From: Williamsia soli
GTDB lineage: Bacteria > Actinomycetota > Actinomycetes > Mycobacteriales > Mycobacteriaceae
Direction of reading: 5' to 3'
Length of the DNA: 64,000 nucleotides
Assembly: GCF_017377795.1 (NCBI RefSeq)
Contig: NZ_JAFRDR010000004.1
Coordinates: forward strand, 248,001 to 312,000
The position numbers and the translations under genes are program-made. Below the pieces are notes generated by a model. The model was not told the origin of the DNA and did no database searches. It worked only from the letters and a program-made list of their open reading frames with translations. Shown piece by piece: positions 1 to 8,554 of this stretch. Every line of letters begins with the position of its first letter. Within the stretch, counting starts at the first letter, position 1.

Positions 1-1126
1 TGTCGATTTCGTGCAGGGTGCCGTCCTCGGTGAGAATCCCCTGTGCGGTGACCTCGGAGATCGGGGTTTCGGTCAGGTTCACCATGGAGACGTTGGGCCG
101 GTTGAAGGTTTCGTAGAAGCCGGAATCGCACAGCGGCCGACGGGCGTACAGGTCGGTCGGTGTCAGCTTGCGAGCTGTTTCCGGATCCTTGACGATCTCG
201 GAGATCTTCCGGCGGATGAACTTCGCTGCCTCCTCGTTGGCTTCAGCATTGGTGGCGATATCGCCGAAGGTCTTGAACATGAACGCGAAGCCGCCGCCTT
301 CGTCCCACGCCTCCTGGAACACCCGCTCGCGGTCGTCGGCCGAGACGCTGAACACCTCGGCTTCGCTCTCGACAAACCCCATGGCGAGGCTGGAGTTCCA
401 CACCTGGTTCCAGTTCTCTTCGAAATTGTCTTGCTGCGCCTGCAGTTCCTCGGCGGTGAGCTCACGGTTGCCTGCCGGCACGCTGTATTGCGGTGTCCGC
501 TGGAAGGAGGTGAGGTGTCCGGCGATCGGTGCGGTGGCGGTGATGACCTGGTTGCCGGTGGAGCCGTTGCCGATGACGCCGACGCGCTTTCCGGTGACGT
601 CGAGGTCCTCGGGCCACGCGCCGGTGTGGACCAGCTGACCTTCGAACTTCTCCATGCCGGGGAAGTTCGGGATGTTGGTCGCGGACAGAAGGCCCAGTCC
701 GTTCACCAGGAATCGGCTTGTGAAGGTCACGCCGCGGTCGGTGTGCACGGTCCACCGGCCCGACACCTCGTCGAAGGAGGCGTCGGTCATCGCGGTGCCG
801 AGCTGGATGTGGTCGCGCAGCGCGTAGCGGTCGACGACGCCGTTGAGGTAGGCGAGAATCTCCGGCTGACGCACGTACTTCGTTTTCCATGGGTTGTCGG
901 CGTACAGGTCGCGGTCGAAGGAGTATTGGTAGACGAAGCTCTCCGAGTCCGAGAGAGCTCCGGGGTACTTGTTCCAGAACCAGGTACCACCGACGCCGGA
1001 CGCCTTGTCGATCGCCACGGCGTCGAGGCCTTGCTCGTTGCGCAGCTTGTGCATCATGTAGATACCGCCGAAACCGGCACCGACGACCAGTGCATCGATG
1101 TGGCGGATCTGATCGGGTTCGTTCAT
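1..1126 (-). CDS. Baeyer-Villiger monooxygenase (flavin-containing), 3' end outside window
   Basis: NADPH- and FAD-dependent enzyme expected to insert one oxygen next to a ketone to give an ester or lactone. About 375 of the usual ~540 residues lie in the window. Visible are the FAD Rossmann motif GAGFGG (residues 16-21), the Baeyer-Villiger fingerprint FEGQLVHTGAWP (161-172, pattern FxGxxxHxxxW) and the NADPH-binding motif GNGSTG (186-191). The ATG at 1126 follows a GGAGCAAAG ribosome site. It is divergent from the GAF/Fis regulator at 1353, with a palindrome about 93 bases upstream of the start. The reading frame is open to the window edge, so the C-terminus cannot be judged. Family assignment is firm; the ketone substrate is unknown. 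Confidence 0.93.
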   Translation of the reverse strand, partial: MNEPDQIRHIDALVVGAGFGGIYMMHKLRNEQGLDAVAIDKASGVGGTWFWNKYPGALSDSESFVYQYSFDRDLYADNPWKTKYVRQPEILAYLNGVVDRYALRDHIQLGTAMTDASFDEVSGRWTVHTDRGVTFTSRFLVNGLGLLSATNIPNFPGMEKFEGQLVHTGAWPEDLDVTGKRVGVIGNGSTGNQVITATAPIAGHLTSFQRTPQYSVPAGNRELTAEELQAQQDNFEENWNQVWNSSLAMGFVESEAEVFSVSADDRERVFQEAWDEGGGFAFMFKTFGDIATNAEANEEAAKFIRRKISEIVKDPETARKLTPTDLYARRPLCDSGFYETFNRPNVSMVNLTETPISEVTAQGILTEDGTLHEID

Positions 1127-1207
1127 GCCTTTGCTCCTTCGTCGGTACGGCCGGTGTGGCGTACTTCACTTCTTGGAGACCATCGTGTGCTGGACTACTG
1201 AGGTAGT

Positions 1208-1230
1208 GGGTGTACCAATCTGGAACACCC
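1208..1230. promoter_or_regulatory. Palindromic operator, site 1 (BVMO / AcoR-like regulator)
   Basis: A 23-base near-perfect palindrome with arms GGGTGT.CCA and TGG.ACACCC. Its core TGTACCAATCTGGAACA (1211-1227) matches a second site at 4223-4239 in 15 of 17 bases. It lies in the divergent spacer, about 93 bases upstream of the oxygenase start and 134 upstream of the regulator start. These distances suit an enhancer-type site for the adjacent Fis-HTH regulator. Binding is inferred. Confidence 0.65.
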
Positions 1231-1352
1231 ATCAGTCGGCCGCGTGGCCGCGATTAATACCTGAGATGTAATAGTCAGAGCATGACGCGTATTGGATTAG
1301 TACCGGTCGGACAGGCAAACTGGTCTGAGCAGTACGAAGAGGAGGCGGGATC

Positions 1353-3077
1353 GTGGATGATCCGGTGCGCGAGGCGCGGCAGGAACTCCTTCGTGTCGGT
1401 CTGCTTGCCGATGTGTCAACCGACGGTGTCGTGTCCGACCACATTCTGCGCAGCTGGCGTCGATCGATCAGCGGCAGCGTCGACAGTGCCCAGCCGTCGC
1501 AACGGTTCGAGGACGTCGACACCGATTCGATCTTGTGTCGCGCCGCCGATCCGGTTCTTGATCGCTGGCAGAACCAACTCGCTGACACCGGCACCTCGCT
1601 GTTTCTCAGTGATCGCGGCGGGAGCATCGTGGCCCGACGCACCAGCGACAGCAGTGTTCGCCGCAAACTCGATCGCTTACACGCCGCCGAAGGGTTCGAC
1701 TATTCGGAGGACTCGATCGGTACCAATGGTCTCGGTACCTCCATGGTCGAACGGCGTGCTCTCTACATCCGGGGGAGCGAGCACTACAGTGACGCGCTGG
1801 CGACCTTGGCATGCGCGGCGGCCCCGGTGTGTACCCCCACCGGGGTGGTGATCGGATCGATATCGCTGGGCGGTCCCATCGAGATCGCCAATCCGCTGAT
1901 GTTGTCGCTGACCCGTGAGATCGGACAGCAGATCGAAGAGCGACTACGGGCTGCGTCGCGGCCGCAGGACCTCGCTCTCGCGATGTCATTCCTGCGGTTC
2001 ACCAACTCCAAGCGTCCCACTGTCGTGATGGACCACGAATCGATTCTGTCGAACAACCCGGGGCTGCCTTACGTGAACGTCAGCTCCCACGTCGCGCTGT
2101 GGGAGGTGCTGAATGCCCACGATTGGTCCAGCGGGGGATCGGCGCGGATTCGCTTGGACGGATCAGCGGTCGAGGTCATGGCACGGCGGGTCCTCGACGG
2201 ACAGCGGGCACACTACGTCCTGCATTTCGCAGACCTCGACGATGTCGTAGACACGCTCGCGGACGTACCAGATCTGGGACAGCTGGCCACGGCACAAGTC
2301 GCTGCCCACGCCGGCCAACTCATCCGCGTGGACGGGCCGAGCGGATCAGGCCGGGCCACAGCGGCTTTGGACGCACGCCGCAATCGGCCCGGCAGCGTTG
2401 AGCCTGAGCAGTTCATTGCGAGCTCGGTGGACCAGGTGCAGTGGCTGCGGATTGCCGAACTCCTGGAGAGCGGCACAGACGTGCTCCTGCGTCGGGTCGG
2501 CGACGTCATCGACAGCAACGCCGACCACCTCAAGAGGCTCATCGCCGATCATCAACGGTCGCTGGCCGCAGGAGAACGAACCAGCACACTGCTGATCACG
2601 TCCTGTAGCGAAAGTGCAACGGACAGGATCCGAGAGATCCTCGATGAGGTCGAACCGACCGTCCGGACGCATGCTCTCTCGCGCAGTCCCGAGAGAATCC
2701 CCGGGCTGGTCAAGAGCATCCTTCACGACGTTGATCCGGACGGTCGCCATACGATGTCGCCGGCGGCGTTGCAGGCGTTCGTGCAGTGGACATGGCCGGG
2801 TAACATCGGCGAGCTCGCCGGCACGCTGACGACGTTGGTGAGCACTGTGCGGGCTCCGGTGATCGAACGCAAGCACCTACCCCAACACATCCAGCAGGCA
2901 CCGCCGCGCCGTCACCTGAGTCTGATCGAATCGGCCGAACGTGATGCCATCATCAAGGCGCTCGACGCGGCGAAGGGCAACAAGTCCGAGGCAGCCACGC
3001 TGCTGGGTATGGGGCGGACCACTCTGTACCGCCGCCTTCGTCGCTTCGGTTTGGACGACGACGAAGGCACTCTGTAG
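1353..3077 (+). CDS. AcoR/MimR-like transcriptional regulator (GAF, degenerate AAA+, Fis HTH)
   Basis: 574-residue activator related to AcoR/NtrC-type enhancer-binding proteins. The N-terminal sensor region includes the GAF-type stretch SIGTNGLGTS (121-130). The middle region keeps a Walker-A-like GPSGSGR (328-334), but no GAFTGA sigma-54 contact loop is visible. The C-terminus (about 530-570) is a Fis-type helix-turn-helix (KGNKSEAATLLGMGRTTLYR). Actinobacteria lack sigma-54, and such proteins (for example MimR in propane/phenol monooxygenase control) are thought to work with ordinary sigma factors. The GTG start at 1353 has AGGAGG seven bases upstream. The stop directly abuts the stop of the convergent monooxygenase gene at 3078. 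It probably controls the flanking oxygenases through the palindromes at 1208 and 4223. Confidence 0.88.
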   Translation: MDDPVREARQELLRVGLLADVSTDGVVSDHILRSWRRSISGSVDSAQPSQRFEDVDTDSILCRAADPVLDRWQNQLADTGTSLFLSDRGGSIVARRTSDSSVRRKLDRLHAAEGFDYSEDSIGTNGLGTSMVERRALYIRGSEHYSDALATLACAAAPVCTPTGVVIGSISLGGPIEIANPLMLSLTREIGQQIEERLRAASRPQDLALAMSFLRFTNSKRPTVVMDHESILSNNPGLPYVNVSSHVALWEVLNAHDWSSGGSARIRLDGSAVEVMARRVLDGQRAHYVLHFADLDDVVDTLADVPDLGQLATAQVAAHAGQLIRVDGPSGSGRATAALDARRNRPGSVEPEQFIASSVDQVQWLRIAELLESGTDVLLRRVGDVIDSNADHLKRLIADHQRSLAAGERTSTLLITSCSESATDRIREILDEVEPTVRTHALSRSPERIPGLVKSILHDVDPDGRHTMSPAALQAFVQWTWPGNIGELAGTLTTLVSTVRAPVIERKHLPQHIQQAPPRRHLSLIESAERDAIIKALDAAKGNKSEAATLLGMGRTTLYRRLRRFGLDDDEGTL

Positions 3078-4100
3078 CTAGCCGCCTAGCTTCGCGGTCA
3101 CCGCAGGGATGACGTTATTGGCGATGTATTCGATTCGGGCAGAGCCGGATTCGATCGACTCGCCGGGTAGCTGAGCCCAGTAGTGGAAGTCTCGGATCTG
3201 GGGGAACGTCGTGGCCAGAGAGACCAGGTCGTCGACCGCCATGGATGCGTCCATGAGGCGGTAGGCCCCGGCGTCGAGGACGGCCTGGGGGTCGGCGAAC
3301 GGTTCGGGTCGATCGGGTCCCTCGAATGATCCCCACTCGATGTAACTGTTGAGCTGATAGAGAGCGTGCTCGCCCACCTCTGCCCACACCCGCTCGGGAT
3401 CGTCGGCCACGATGGCCCATTGGCTCGCATAGATGCGGGACTCGTCGAGATTGCCGCCATGGCGCTGCACTGCATCGACATACAGCTGACAGTGGTCGTT
3501 CGACAGCGTGATGACACCATCGGCCAGCCGCGCGGCGCGGTCGATACCGACAGGCGATTGCGCCCCGATCAGCAACCTCGGTGGTACGTCCGGAACCGGT
3601 GTGACGGCCATCGGAGGCAGTGAAAAGCGTTTCCCCTCGAAGGGTTCACCGCTCCCGGTCCACGCTTGCCGGATCACTGCAATGGCGTCCTCGAGGAGGC
3701 TCGGGCGTTGCTTGACCCGTCGGCCGAATGCCTCGAACTCACGCTCGTGATAGCCCAGACCCACACCGAGTTCGAATCGGTTGTCGGTCAGAAACGACAG
3801 TGCGGTCGCGTCTTCGGCGATCCGGACCGGTTCGTGGAGTGCGGCAACGATGATGTTCGTTCCGATCCGCATATTTTCGGTCCGTGAACCGATCGCTGCG
3901 GCGATGGTCAGCGGTGACGACGCATAGTCGTCGTCGGCGAAGTGGTGCTCGCTCAACCACACCGAGCCAAATCCGAGCTCCTCAGCCCAAACCACCTGAT
4001 CGATGGACTCGCGATACATCGAGCCCACGTTCTTGCGCCATTGCGCGGGATTGCGAAAGTCGTACCAGAGCCCCAACGTGGGGCTTGACGATGACTGCAT
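3078..4100 (-). CDS. LLM-class flavin-dependent monooxygenase/oxidoreductase
   Basis: 340-residue member of the bacterial luciferase-like superfamily (TIM barrel binding FMN or F420). Family features are the N-terminal EELGFGSVWLSEHHF stretch (the SEHH signature) and RFELGVGLGYHEREFEAFG. Members include type II Baeyer-Villiger enzymes, alkanal monooxygenases and F420-dependent oxidoreductases; the sequence alone does not choose between them. The ATG at 4100 follows GGAGAAA. An operator-like palindrome about 130 bases upstream is almost identical to the one in front of the flavin-containing monooxygenase at 1126. The two oxygenases are therefore probably co-regulated and may act on the same compound or on successive intermediates. 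Confidence 0.88.
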   Translation of the reverse strand: MQSSSSPTLGLWYDFRNPAQWRKNVGSMYRESIDQVVWAEELGFGSVWLSEHHFADDDYASSPLTIAAAIGSRTENMRIGTNIIVAALHEPVRIAEDATALSFLTDNRFELGVGLGYHEREFEAFGRRVKQRPSLLEDAIAVIRQAWTGSGEPFEGKRFSLPPMAVTPVPDVPPRLLIGAQSPVGIDRAARLADGVITLSNDHCQLYVDAVQRHGGNLDESRIYASQWAIVADDPERVWAEVGEHALYQLNSYIEWGSFEGPDRPEPFADPQAVLDAGAYRLMDASMAVDDLVSLATTFPQIRDFHYWAQLPGESIESGSARIEYIANNVIPAVTAKLGG

Positions 4101-4222
4101 GATTTCTCCGTTTCTCCTCGAACATTGACGGAGCCCGTGAGCTGGTGCCGATCACCTTTGGCATCCGGTGTGGGCTACATCACTCCGAGCTCCATCGTTC
4201 GTCAGATCGGCGGAGTAGAAGT

Positions 4223-4239
4223 TGTACCGATATGGAACA
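4223..4239. promoter_or_regulatory. Palindromic operator, site 2 (LLM monooxygenase)
   Basis: TGTACCGATATGGAACA, the second copy of the motif centred at 1219 (consensus TGTACCNATNTGGAACA). It is intergenic, about 131 bases upstream of the LLM monooxygenase start and downstream of the LysR gene end at 4336. No third intergenic copy was found by reading the rest of the window. Confidence 0.65.
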
Positions 4240-4335
4240 CGAGAGGCCACGCGCCGGAGCATCGGTGATGCGCACGAGGTATCAGTGTGTATCCGGAACC
4301 GTCATAAACGGCGGCGTAGGCCTTATTGCGGCGCG

Positions 4336-5235
4336 TCAGCGATCTGCCGGACCATTCAGCGCGAGAACCTCATCCAGCACGGCGCGTAGTGCCGGGCTCG
4401 GATCCGAACGGCGCCAGGCGGCGCGCAGGTCGACGTCGAGACTGCCTTCGTCGAGCGGAACGAACACGATGTGCGGATCGGTGACGTTCTCAGCCACCGA
4501 CGCCAGGGTGAGATGGCAGCCCACTTCGGCACTGACCAGCGCCAGAGCCGTCTGGGTGTCGGGGGCGATCTGCACAACATCCGCGACGAACGCGTTCTCG
4601 CTCGCGAGTCGTCGCAACCGGTCGGGCAGAACTGCGCCTTCATGCGGAGGCAGTGACACAAAACCGTCGCCCGCCAACCGTGCGATCGATAGGTGGCGGG
4701 CGCCGGCAAGGGCGTGAGTGTCGGGCAACGCGACCACCAGGGAGTCGGGCATGACCACTTGCGTATCAACGTCCGATGGAATGACATCCCAGCGGCCGAG
4801 TGCGATATCGGTGTCACCCTGGATCAGCTTCTTCATCGCCGGTTGAGCGAAATTCTGGCTAGATAGTTCGAGTTTGATCCCCGGTCGCTGAGACCGCACC
4901 ACGCGGGCCAGCCGGGCCACCAATCGGTGGGTTGACACTCCGGCAAACGCGATGCGTACCGTCCCGACCTCTCCGTCGTCAGCCGACTGGACTGCTCCCT
5001 CGGCTCGGCGCAGAGCCTCGAGCACCTCCTGCGCCGGCCCGATGAGCGCATGTCCACTCGCTGTCAGTCGGACCGAGCGGGTGTTCCGATCGAACAGGCG
5101 AGTCCCCAGCTCGCGCTCGAGGTTCTTGATGGTTCGGCTCAGTGGCGGTTGGGCCACGTGTAGGCGTTCGGCCGCGCGTCCGAAGTGGAGTTCTTCGGCC
5201 ACGGCGAGAAATGATCGGAGCTGATCGACGTCCAT
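4336..5235 (-). CDS. LysR-family transcriptional regulator
   Basis: 299-residue LTTR. The N-terminal winged helix (MDVDQLRSFLAVAEELHFGR then AAERLHVAQPPLSRTIKNLE) is textbook, followed by a LysR substrate-binding domain. The chosen ATG at 5235 has CGGAGA about ten bases upstream; a longer reading from 5265 adds an unlikely MVIVVERRHS extension. It is divergent from the acyl-CoA dehydrogenase operon, with under 100 bases between starts, the standard arrangement for an LTTR controlling the adjacent operon with a CoA-thioester or acid as inducer. The target is inferred from position only. Confidence 0.92.
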   Translation of the reverse strand: MDVDQLRSFLAVAEELHFGRAAERLHVAQPPLSRTIKNLERELGTRLFDRNTRSVRLTASGHALIGPAQEVLEALRRAEGAVQSADDGEVGTVRIAFAGVSTHRLVARLARVVRSQRPGIKLELSSQNFAQPAMKKLIQGDTDIALGRWDVIPSDVDTQVVMPDSLVVALPDTHALAGARHLSIARLAGDGFVSLPPHEGAVLPDRLRRLASENAFVADVVQIAPDTQTALALVSAEVGCHLTLASVAENVTDPHIVFVPLDEGSLDVDLRAAWRRSDPSPALRAVLDEVLALNGPADR

Positions 5236-5325
5236 GCTGTGTCTCCGTTCAACGACAATTACCAAATCAGTATCACAGAACCTCTCATTAAGTATTGGAC
5301 TGATCGTAATTCAGGGTTGATAGTG

Positions 5326-6510
5326 ATGTGCATGACTACACACGCCCCCGAAGTACCAGACGACGTCTTCGCGGACGTCCTCAAGCAGATCAACCACTTT
5401 GTGCACACCCGCGTTCTGCCCCGCGAGATCGAGATCATGACGACCGACGCGATCCCCGACGATCTGCGCAAGCAGGCGGCCGAGATGGGCCTGTTCGGCT
5501 ACGCGATCCCGCAGGAGTGGGGCGGTCTCGGCCTTGATCTCACTCAAGACGTCGACGTCGCAATGGAACTCGGCTACACCTCGCTGGCCCTGCGGTCGAT
5601 GTTCGGGACCAACAACGGCATCGCCGGGCAGGTGCTGGTCGGATTCGGCACGGATGAGCAGAAGGCGCAGTGGCTACCCGGGATTGCTTCCGGTGACGTC
5701 ATCGCCTCCTTCGCGCTGACCGAACCCGGTGCGGGATCGAACCCGGCCGGTCTGCGCACCACCGCGAAGGCCGACGGCGATGGCTGGATCATTGACGGAA
5801 GCAAACGCTTCATCACCAACGCCACCGAAGCCGGCCTCTTCATAGTCTTCGCTCGCACCGGACCGGCAACGAACTCCGATGCGGGCATCGCCGTATTCCT
5901 GGTTCCCGGTGATGCCGAGGGTCTCGATGTCGGTGTGAAGGACGCAAAGATGGGTCAAGAGGGCTCGCGGACCGCCGACGTGACGTTCACCAATGTGAAA
6001 GTGGGCCCCGAAGCGCTGGTCGGTGGTGACGGCAAGGTCGGCTACCGCGCGGCCATGACCTCGCTCGCACGCGGACGCATCCACATGGCCGGCCTGGCTG
6101 TCGGTGCTGCGCAGCGCGCACTCGACGAATCCGTCACCTACGCCGCGTCGGCGACACAGGGTGGGACCGCCATCGGAGATTTTCAGTTGGTTCAGGCAAT
6201 GATCGCCGATCAGCAAACCGGTGTGCTGGCGGGCCGGGCGTTGGCCCGCGAGGCCGCCCGGCTTTATGTCACCGGGGAAGACCGTCGCATCGCACCGTCG
6301 GCCGCCAAGCTTTATTGCACCGAGATGGCCGGTAAGGCAGCAGATCTGGCTGTCCAGATCCATGGCGGCACCGGCTATATGAAGGAAGTGCCCGTGGAGC
6401 GCCTCTACCGGGACGTCCGTCTCATGCGTCTGTACGAAGGAACCAGCGAGATCCAGCGCCTCATCATCGGTGGCGGTCTCGTGCGCGCGGCGAAGAAGAA
6501 GGCATCATGA
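5326..6510 (+). CDS. Acyl-CoA dehydrogenase
   Basis: FAD flavoprotein that introduces the alpha,beta double bond in an acyl-CoA. About 394 residues, the usual length. It shows FALTEPGAGSNPAG (flavin/substrate loop), a middle beta domain, GGTGYMKEVPVERLYRD, and YEGTSEIQ near residue 370 with the catalytic Glu of the medium/short-chain type. Start: ATG at 5326 or in-frame ATG at 5332; an upstream reading from 5239 would run through the promoter region. TTGGAC (5295-5300) and TGATAG (5318-5323), 17 bases apart, could be a promoter that makes the 5332 start leaderless. First gene of an operon; the stop overlaps the next start as ATGA. Confidence 0.92.
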   Translation: MCMTTHAPEVPDDVFADVLKQINHFVHTRVLPREIEIMTTDAIPDDLRKQAAEMGLFGYAIPQEWGGLGLDLTQDVDVAMELGYTSLALRSMFGTNNGIAGQVLVGFGTDEQKAQWLPGIASGDVIASFALTEPGAGSNPAGLRTTAKADGDGWIIDGSKRFITNATEAGLFIVFARTGPATNSDAGIAVFLVPGDAEGLDVGVKDAKMGQEGSRTADVTFTNVKVGPEALVGGDGKVGYRAAMTSLARGRIHMAGLAVGAAQRALDESVTYAASATQGGTAIGDFQLVQAMIADQQTGVLAGRALAREAARLYVTGEDRRIAPSAAKLYCTEMAGKAADLAVQIHGGTGYMKEVPVERLYRDVRLMRLYEGTSEIQRLIIGGGLVRAAKKKAS

Positions 6511-7721
6511 CCCTGCCACTCGAGGGCATCACGGTTGTTGCCATCGAACAGGCGGTTGCCGCGCCGCTGGCCACTCGGAATCTTGCCGATCTGGGCGCGC
6601 GGGTCATCAAGATCGAACGGGTGAACGGAGGCGACTTCGCACGCGATTACGACCACGCGGTTCATGGCACGGGTGCGCACTTCGTCTGGCTCAATCGGGG
6701 CAAGGAATCGATTGCCGTTGACCTCAAATCCGTTGAGGGGCAGGCGGTCGTTCACAACCTCGTACGCAAAGCGGACGTCTTCATCCAGAACCTTGCGCCC
6801 GGCGCCGCAGAGCGACTTGGGCTCGGTGCCGACGAACTCCGTTCCGACCACCCCGAACTTGTCGTGGTCAACCTGTCCGGGTTCGGTGTCGGTGGCCCGA
6901 TGGAACAGCGCAAGGCGTTCGACATGCTGATCCAGGCCGAAGCCGGCCTCATCTCGATCACCGGAAGCGCTGACCACCCCGCCAAGACCGGTATTCCGAC
7001 GGCCGACATCGCGTCAGGAATGTACTGCTCACAATCGGTCGTGGCGGCCCTGCTGCGGCGTTGGCGAACCGGCGAGGGCGCCACCATCGACGTGTCGATG
7101 CTCGACGCCACCGCAGAGTGGATGGGCTACGCGATGTACACCCAGATGTACACCGGGATGCAACCGGCACGAATGGGGCTGAGCCACAGCTCTATTGCAC
7201 CCTACGATGCCTACCCGACCAGCGACGGTCAGGTACTGATCGGCGTCCAGAACGACAGTGGGTGGCGCACCCTCGTCGCCGAAGTACTCGGTTCACCGGA
7301 GTTGGCGGACGATCCGCGATTCGTCACCAACGTCCAGCGGGTACTACACCGGGGTGACTGTGATTCGGCGGTGGCGGCACGGACAGCACGGTTCACCAGC
7401 GAAGAACTCGACGCGAGGCTCGCCGCGGCCGGTGTACCGGCCGCACAGGTCAAAGAACTCGATCAAGTAGTTGCACATCCACAATTCGCCGAACGAGACC
7501 GCTGGCGGACCATCGGTACCGAGCATGCCTCGGTCGAGGCGCTGTTGCCGCCGGCCACCTTCCGCGACGTGGAAGCACCGATGGGAGATGTGCCGGCCCT
7601 AGGCCAACACACGCTCGCACTACTCGCCGAGTCCGGACTCGGCGACGCCGACATAGACGATCTGGTTCGGCAGGGCACGGCCATGCAGAACAACAACTTC
7701 GCGCCGGCCATCGCCGAATGA
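6507..7721 (+). CDS. CaiB/BaiF family III CoA-transferase
   Basis: 404 residues. Moves CoA from a donor thioester (often succinyl-CoA) to a carboxylic acid. The family core is visible: [33 protein letters not shown] at the N-terminus, the [12 protein letters not shown] loop, and Asp139 in [13 protein letters not shown] as the probable acyl-anhydride nucleophile. The start overlaps the dehydrogenase stop by four bases, so the two are translationally coupled. It probably activates the acid that the operon degrades, which would explain the absence of an acyl-CoA ligase here. The acid is unknown. Confidence 0.93.
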   Translation: MTLPLEGITVVAIEQAVAAPLATRNLADLGARVIKIERVNGGDFARDYDHAVHGTGAHFVWLNRGKESIAVDLKSVEGQAVVHNLVRKADVFIQNLAPGAAERLGLGADELRSDHPELVVVNLSGFGVGGPMEQRKAFDMLIQAEAGLISITGSADHPAKTGIPTADIASGMYCSQSVVAALLRRWRTGEGATIDVSMLDATAEWMGYAMYTQMYTGMQPARMGLSHSSIAPYDAYPTSDGQVLIGVQNDSGWRTLVAEVLGSPELADDPRFVTNVQRVLHRGDCDSAVAARTARFTSEELDARLAAAGVPAAQVKELDQVVAHPQFAERDRWRTIGTEHASVEALLPPATFRDVEAPMGDVPALGQHTLALLAESGLGDADIDDLVRQGTAMQNNNFAPAIAE

Positions 7722-7765
7722 CACCGGCCGGCCAGGGCGGCCGACCAGACATCGAAAGGACTCTC

Positions 7766-8494
7766 ATGCTTGCAGGACGGACAGCTGTCATCACCGGAGC
7801 GGCCCAGGGGATCGGACTCGCGATCGCGCGGACGTTTGCCGACAACGGTGCCAGCGTCGTCATCGGCGACCTCGACGAGGCCAAAGCCAAGGAGGCCGCT
7901 GCGTCGCTGGCGACCGAGTCGATCGGCGTCCAGTGCAACGTCATCTCGGCAGAGGACGTCGCCCGGCTCCTCGAGACCGCCACCGCCACCTTCGGGTCGC
8001 TGGACATCATGGTCAACAACGCGGGCATCACCCGCGACGCCACCATGCGCAAGATGACCGAGCAGCAATTCGACGACGTCATCGACGTCCACCTCAAAGG
8101 GTGCTGGATCGGAACGCGCCAAGCCGCAGGCATCATGCGCGAGAGCGGCGGTGGATCGATCATCAACCTGTCCTCGATCTCGGGCAAAGTCGGATTCGTG
8201 GGACAGACCAACTACTCCGCGGCCAAAGCAGGCATCGTCGGGCTTTCCAAGGCTGCCGCCAAAGAAGTTGCACACCTCGGAGTTCGGATCAACGTCATCC
8301 AGCCCGGGCTCATCCGCACGGCGATGACCGAAGCGATGCCACAAAAGGCGTGGGACCAGAAGATGACCGAAATCCCCATGCAGCGCGCCGGCGAACCCGA
8401 CGAGATCGCCTCGGTAGCCCTGTTCTACGCGTCCACTCTGTCCTCGTACATGACCGGGACAGTCGCCGAAGTGACCGGCGGACGACACATCTGA
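7766..8494 (+). CDS. Short-chain dehydrogenase/reductase (3-hydroxyacyl-CoA dehydrogenase type)
   Basis: 242-residue classical SDR, FabG-like. TGAAQGIG near residues 10-17 binds NAD(P), NNAG follows strand four, and the catalytic set is the LSS serine plus YSAAK. The ATG at 7766 has GAAAGGA in front; a longer reading from 7718 lacks support. Between an acyl-CoA dehydrogenase and a thiolase it most plausibly oxidises a 3-hydroxyacyl-CoA to the 3-ketoacyl-CoA. An acetoacetyl-CoA reductase role is possible in principle. Confidence 0.9.
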   Translation: MLAGRTAVITGAAQGIGLAIARTFADNGASVVIGDLDEAKAKEAAASLATESIGVQCNVISAEDVARLLETATATFGSLDIMVNNAGITRDATMRKMTEQQFDDVIDVHLKGCWIGTRQAAGIMRESGGGSIINLSSISGKVGFVGQTNYSAAKAGIVGLSKAAAKEVAHLGVRINVIQPGLIRTAMTEAMPQKAWDQKMTEIPMQRAGEPDEIASVALFYASTLSSYMTGTVAEVTGGRHI

Positions 8495-8554
8495 CGGCCA
8501 CCGACGCCCGGACCCCGTTCACCTAGTTCAGCCCGTCGATTCAGGAGATCAACC

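Noticed and set aside
11-1201. 396-codon plus-strand frame at the left edge
   Set aside because: It is the antisense shadow of the Baeyer-Villiger monooxygenase, which shows both Rossmann motifs and the BVMO fingerprint on the minus strand.
1126-1353. Sigma-54 promoter (GG-N10-GC) upstream of the oxygenase genes
   Set aside because: No GG/GC element at proper spacing was seen and the host lineage lacks sigma-54.
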